NCBI GenBank assembly: GCA_001898145.1
Contig: MKSR01000008.1
Span: 124,001-188,000 of the forward strand
Direction of reading: 5' to 3'
Source: Dyadobacter sp. 50-39
GTDB taxonomy: Bacteria; Bacteroidota; Bacteroidia; Cytophagales; Spirosomataceae
Length of the DNA: 64,000 bases
Part shown: piece by piece, positions 61,924-64,000 of the stretch
Layout of the letters: every line of letters starts with the position of its first letter
How positions within the stretch are numbered: the first letter of the stretch is position 1
Program-made: the position numbers and the translations under genes
The notes under the pieces: model-generated
Told to the model about the DNA's origin: nothing
Databases searched by the model: none
Seen by the model: the letters and a program-made list of their open reading frames with translations, nothing else

Positions 61924-62505
61924 ATGTCAAAAGGACTCATTGCAGTTATCGTCGTAGTTCTGATTCTCGGATTCGTTGGCTGCGGTAAATATAACGGCCT
62001 AGTACAAAAAGATGAGGTGGTAAAAGAATCCTGGGCGGGAGTAGAAAGCCAGTACCAGCGCCGTGCCGACCTTATCCCCAACCTTGTAAATACGGTGAAA
62101 GGTGCGGCAGATTTTGAAAAAAGTACATTGACTGCCGTAATCGAAGCGCGCAGCAAAGCCACGCAAACCACAATCAATGCAGACCAGCTTACGCCTGAAA
62201 ACATTGCCAAATTCCAGGCAGCGCAGGATCAGCTGAGCGGTTCGTTGTCTCGCTTGCTCGTGTCTGTGGAGCAATATCCTAATTTGAAAGCCAACCAGAA
62301 CTTCCTCGAACTGCAAGCCCAGCTCGAAGGCACGGAAAACCGCATCAGCGTGGAACGCGGCAAGTTCAATACGGTGGTGAAAGACTATAACCAGGAGGTG
62401 CGTACCTTCCCGACCAACCTCTTCGCGGGGGTGTTCGGCTTCTCGCAGAAAGGCTACTTTACAGCGGCCCCCGGATCCGAAAAAGCGCCTACCGTACAAT
62501 TCTAA
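61924..62505 (+). CDS. LemA family protein
   Basis: 193 residues. One N-terminal membrane segment (about 4-20), possibly ending in lipobox GFVGC, followed by the LemA four-helix domain: YNGLVQKDEVVKESWAGVESQYQRRADLIPNLVNTVK, TLTAVIEARSKA, QLSGSLSRLLVSVEQYPNLKANQNFLELQAQLEGTENRISVERGKFNTVVKDYN. The function of LemA is poorly defined, but its gene often precedes TPM-domain genes. Here it heads lemA-TPM-TPM, with 63 bases to the next gene. Confidence 0.93.
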   Translation: MSKGLIAVIVVVLILGFVGCGKYNGLVQKDEVVKESWAGVESQYQRRADLIPNLVNTVKGAADFEKSTLTAVIEARSKATQTTINADQLTPENIAKFQAAQDQLSGSLSRLLVSVEQYPNLKANQNFLELQAQLEGTENRISVERGKFNTVVKDYNQEVRTFPTNLFAGVFGFSQKGYFTAAPGSEKAPTVQF

Positions 62506-62568
62506 GTTTAGCGCCGGGCCAATCGAAAGCCCGGCGCATTGTTTTTAATCAACCCGTATCATCCGGCC

Positions 62569-63012
62569 ATGGCAACCGAATCCCTATTTTTCACCAACGA
62601 GGAGCAACAATATATCGTTGAGGCTATTCAGGAAGCAGAAAAACAGACCTCCGGAGAAGTGAAAGTGCATATCGAGAAGAAATGCCCGACGCCGGACGTC
62701 ATGGACCGGGCCAAGGAAGTATTTCTCTTTCTGCAACTTCACGAAACCGCCGAACGCAACGGGGTATTGTTTTACCTCGCCTACGAGGATAGGAAGTTTG
62801 CGGTATTGGGCGACAAAGGAATCGACGAAAAGGTCACTACCAGCTTTTGGGATAGTACCAAAGAGCTTTTGCGCAACCATTTCAAAGCCGGTGAGTTTAA
62901 AGAAGGGCTTCGCAATGGCATCCTGGAAGCCGGGTTGCAACTGAAAAAACACTTCCCTTACCAGTCCGGCGACATCAATGAACTTCCGGACGATATCTCG
63001 TTCGGCCATTAA
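62569..63012 (+). CDS. Cytoplasmic-type TPM domain protein
   Basis: 147 residues from the ATG at 62569 (MATESLFFTNEEQQYIVEAIQEAEKQTSGEVKVHIEKK). The earlier in-frame start at 62539 adds non-conserved residues. It has one TPM domain: the TSGEVKVHI strand, LFLQLHETAERNGVLFYLAYEDRKFAVLGDKGIDEKV and FKEGLRNGILEAGLQLKKHFP. No signal peptide or membrane segment is present, unlike the next gene, so it should face the cytoplasm. Some TPM domains have acid phosphatase activity; the role of this one is unknown. It stops 3 bases before the next start. Confidence 0.9.
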   Translation: MATESLFFTNEEQQYIVEAIQEAEKQTSGEVKVHIEKKCPTPDVMDRAKEVFLFLQLHETAERNGVLFYLAYEDRKFAVLGDKGIDEKVTTSFWDSTKELLRNHFKAGEFKEGLRNGILEAGLQLKKHFPYQSGDINELPDDISFGH

Positions 63013-63015
63013 ACT

Positions 63016-63795
63016 ATGAAGCAATTCATCATTTACCTATTGCTTGTCATTGCGGCATTCGCCGGTGTGCAAGCGCAGGATATTCCGCCCAAACCCGATC
63101 CGCCAAGGCTCGTGAACGACCTTGCCAACCAGCTTAGCCCCGACCAGCGCGAAACGCTGGAAAGGAAGCTCGTGGCCTATAATGACTCCACATCATCCCA
63201 GATTGTGATCGTGACGGTGCCTACTTTGGGTGACTATCCTATCGCCGATTATGCATTCAAACTTGGTACTGAATGGGGTGTGGGCCAGAAGGGCAAAAAC
63301 AATGGTATAGTGCTCCTATGGGCACCCAAGGAGCGAAAAGTGTTTATTGCTACCGGGTATGGCCTCGAAGGTGCCGTACCCGACGCCATTGCCAAGCGCA
63401 TTGTTTCGCAGGTAATCACGCCGCAGTTCAAAGCAGGGCAGTTTTACCAGGGACTCAGCGACGGCGTCGATATGATTTTCAAATATGCCTCGGGTGAATA
63501 CAAAGCAGATCCCAAGCAGGACAGCGACGACGGCGGGGGCTTCCCTCCGGTGCTGATTGTCGTGATTATATTCATCATCATTCTTGTAATCATCTTCCGT
63601 AACCGAGGTGGCGGGGGCGGCAATCGCGGTTACCGCGGGCTTGGCGTTCCTCCTATCTTCTTTCCTTACGATACGTACTCTGGTCGTGGCGGCTCCTCGG
63701 GCAACTGGGGCGGATTCGGAGGCGGTGACGGCGGGGGCTTCGGAGGGTTCGGAGGCGGCAGCTTCGGAGGCGGCGGTGCAGGCGGCGATTACTAG
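63016..63795 (+). CDS. TPM domain membrane protein with Gly-rich tail
   Basis: 259 residues. Signal peptide (about 1-20), a TPM domain (about 28-160: LVNDLANQLSPDQRETLERKLVAYNDSTSSQIVIVTVPTL, GTEWGVGQKGKNNGIVLLWAPKERKVFIATGYGLEG, FYQGLSDGVDMIF), one membrane segment (about 177-195, PVLIVVIIFIIILVIIF) and a glycine-rich tail (GGFGGGDGGGFGGFGGGSF). This is the YgcG-like layout with the TPM domain outside the inner membrane. Third gene of the lemA-TPM-TPM unit; the tail is a common feature of the family. Confidence 0.92.
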   Translation: MKQFIIYLLLVIAAFAGVQAQDIPPKPDPPRLVNDLANQLSPDQRETLERKLVAYNDSTSSQIVIVTVPTLGDYPIADYAFKLGTEWGVGQKGKNNGIVLLWAPKERKVFIATGYGLEGAVPDAIAKRIVSQVITPQFKAGQFYQGLSDGVDMIFKYASGEYKADPKQDSDDGGGFPPVLIVVIIFIIILVIIFRNRGGGGGNRGYRGLGVPPIFFPYDTYSGRGGSSGNWGGFGGGDGGGFGGFGGGSFGGGGAGGDY

Positions 63796-63816
63796 CCACT
63801 TTAGAAAACAGGTATC

Positions 63817-63851
63817 AAAAGCGGATGGGAGCCAGTCTTCCATCCGCTTTT
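63817..63851 (+). terminator. Terminator of the lemA-TPM operon
   Basis: AAAAGCGGATGG pairs perfectly with CCATCCGCTTTT across 11 bases. It is 21 bases after the stop at 63795; the T-run is short (TTTTGCAT). Confidence 0.7.
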
Positions 63852-63930
63852 GCATAATCAGACGTATAATAGTGGCATGCTTTTTTGTACATAATCCATA
63901 AACTATATCACCAAAACCTAAACGTATATT

Positions 63931-64000
63931 ATGGAAAGAAAAAGCAATACCGGTCTGGTCGTCGGATTGATCCTGATGACCATTCTGGCAGCCGTGTTCG
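63931..64000 (+). CDS. Start of an unidentified membrane protein, cut by the right edge
   Basis: Only 23 residues are visible: MERKSNTG followed by a hydrophobic segment (LVVGLILMTILAAVF), a single-pass anchor or the first of several membrane segments. The frame is open at the edge. The positively charged N-terminus predicts that the rest lies outside the inner membrane. Nothing more can be said about its identity. Confidence 0.55.
   Translation, partial: MERKSNTGLVVGLILMTILAAVF

Noticed and set aside
63608-63795. Gly-rich tail of the TPM protein as a frameshift product
   Set aside because: Such tails are a regular feature of YgcG-type TPM proteins and the frame is intact from the signal peptide to the stop.

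Overview
The window comes from a member of the Bacteroidota, most likely a Cytophagales bacterium close to Dyadobacter or Spirosoma. The signs are TonB-dependent receptors with carboxypeptidase-regulatory domains, DUF4249 lipoproteins, a PorE-like OmpA lipoprotein, LytTR two-component regulation, an rpsL-rpsG-fusA-rpsJ cluster without tuf, zinc-free forms of S14 and L36, and promoters of the Bacteroidota type (TTTG about 19-20 bases before TAnnTTTG). The genus is inferred from gene style only. No rRNA, tRNA, CRISPR array, insertion sequence or prophage was seen.

Layout. 1-5441 (minus): a tightly coupled outer-membrane operon of a secreted unknown protein, an STN-type TonB-dependent receptor and two tandem DUF4249 lipoproteins, the last running off the left edge. 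5682-13804: mixed metabolism (nucleotide-sugar epimerase, HMG-CoA-lyase-like enzyme, thymidine kinase with an SGNH hydrolase, DAHP synthase-chorismate mutase fusion, proline dehydrogenase, LspA), with a REP-like inverted pair of hairpin doublets at 6775-6934. 13834-20455 (minus): a large secreted Ig/cadherin-like protein, then the envelope operon uppS-bamA-ompH-ompH. 20771-25862 (minus): a four-gene unit of TonB-dependent receptor, secreted helical protein, pentapeptide-repeat histidine kinase and LytTR response regulator. This is the best candidate for an undescribed signalling system here.

25993-38781: a DUF1080 protein, a fasciclin lipoprotein, ndk, an NrnA-like phosphoesterase, an FKBP lipoprotein, rdgB, PPK2, a membrane-anchored coiled-coil protein, a small lipoprotein, gpmI, a DivIC/FtsB-like protein, eno, a rhodanese-thioredoxin fusion and carA. 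38934-58121 (minus): the whole str, S10, spc and alpha ribosomal gene block, from rpsL to rplQ, including rpmJ and rpmD, which are very short. Hairpins with U-tracts and TAnnTTTG boxes divide this block into separately promoted units (rpsL-rpsG; fusA-rpsJ; rplC to rpsD; rpoA-rplQ). 58423-64000 (plus): a PorE-like lipoprotein, a CRY-DASH-like photolyase, a lemA-TPM-TPM operon, and the start of an unidentified membrane protein.

Most of the window is ordinary core genome. The unusual material is in the two TonB receptor operons, the extragenic hairpin elements, several domain fusions and the low-complexity tails on otherwise conserved proteins. All functions are assigned by reading translated sequence and motifs; no database search was run.
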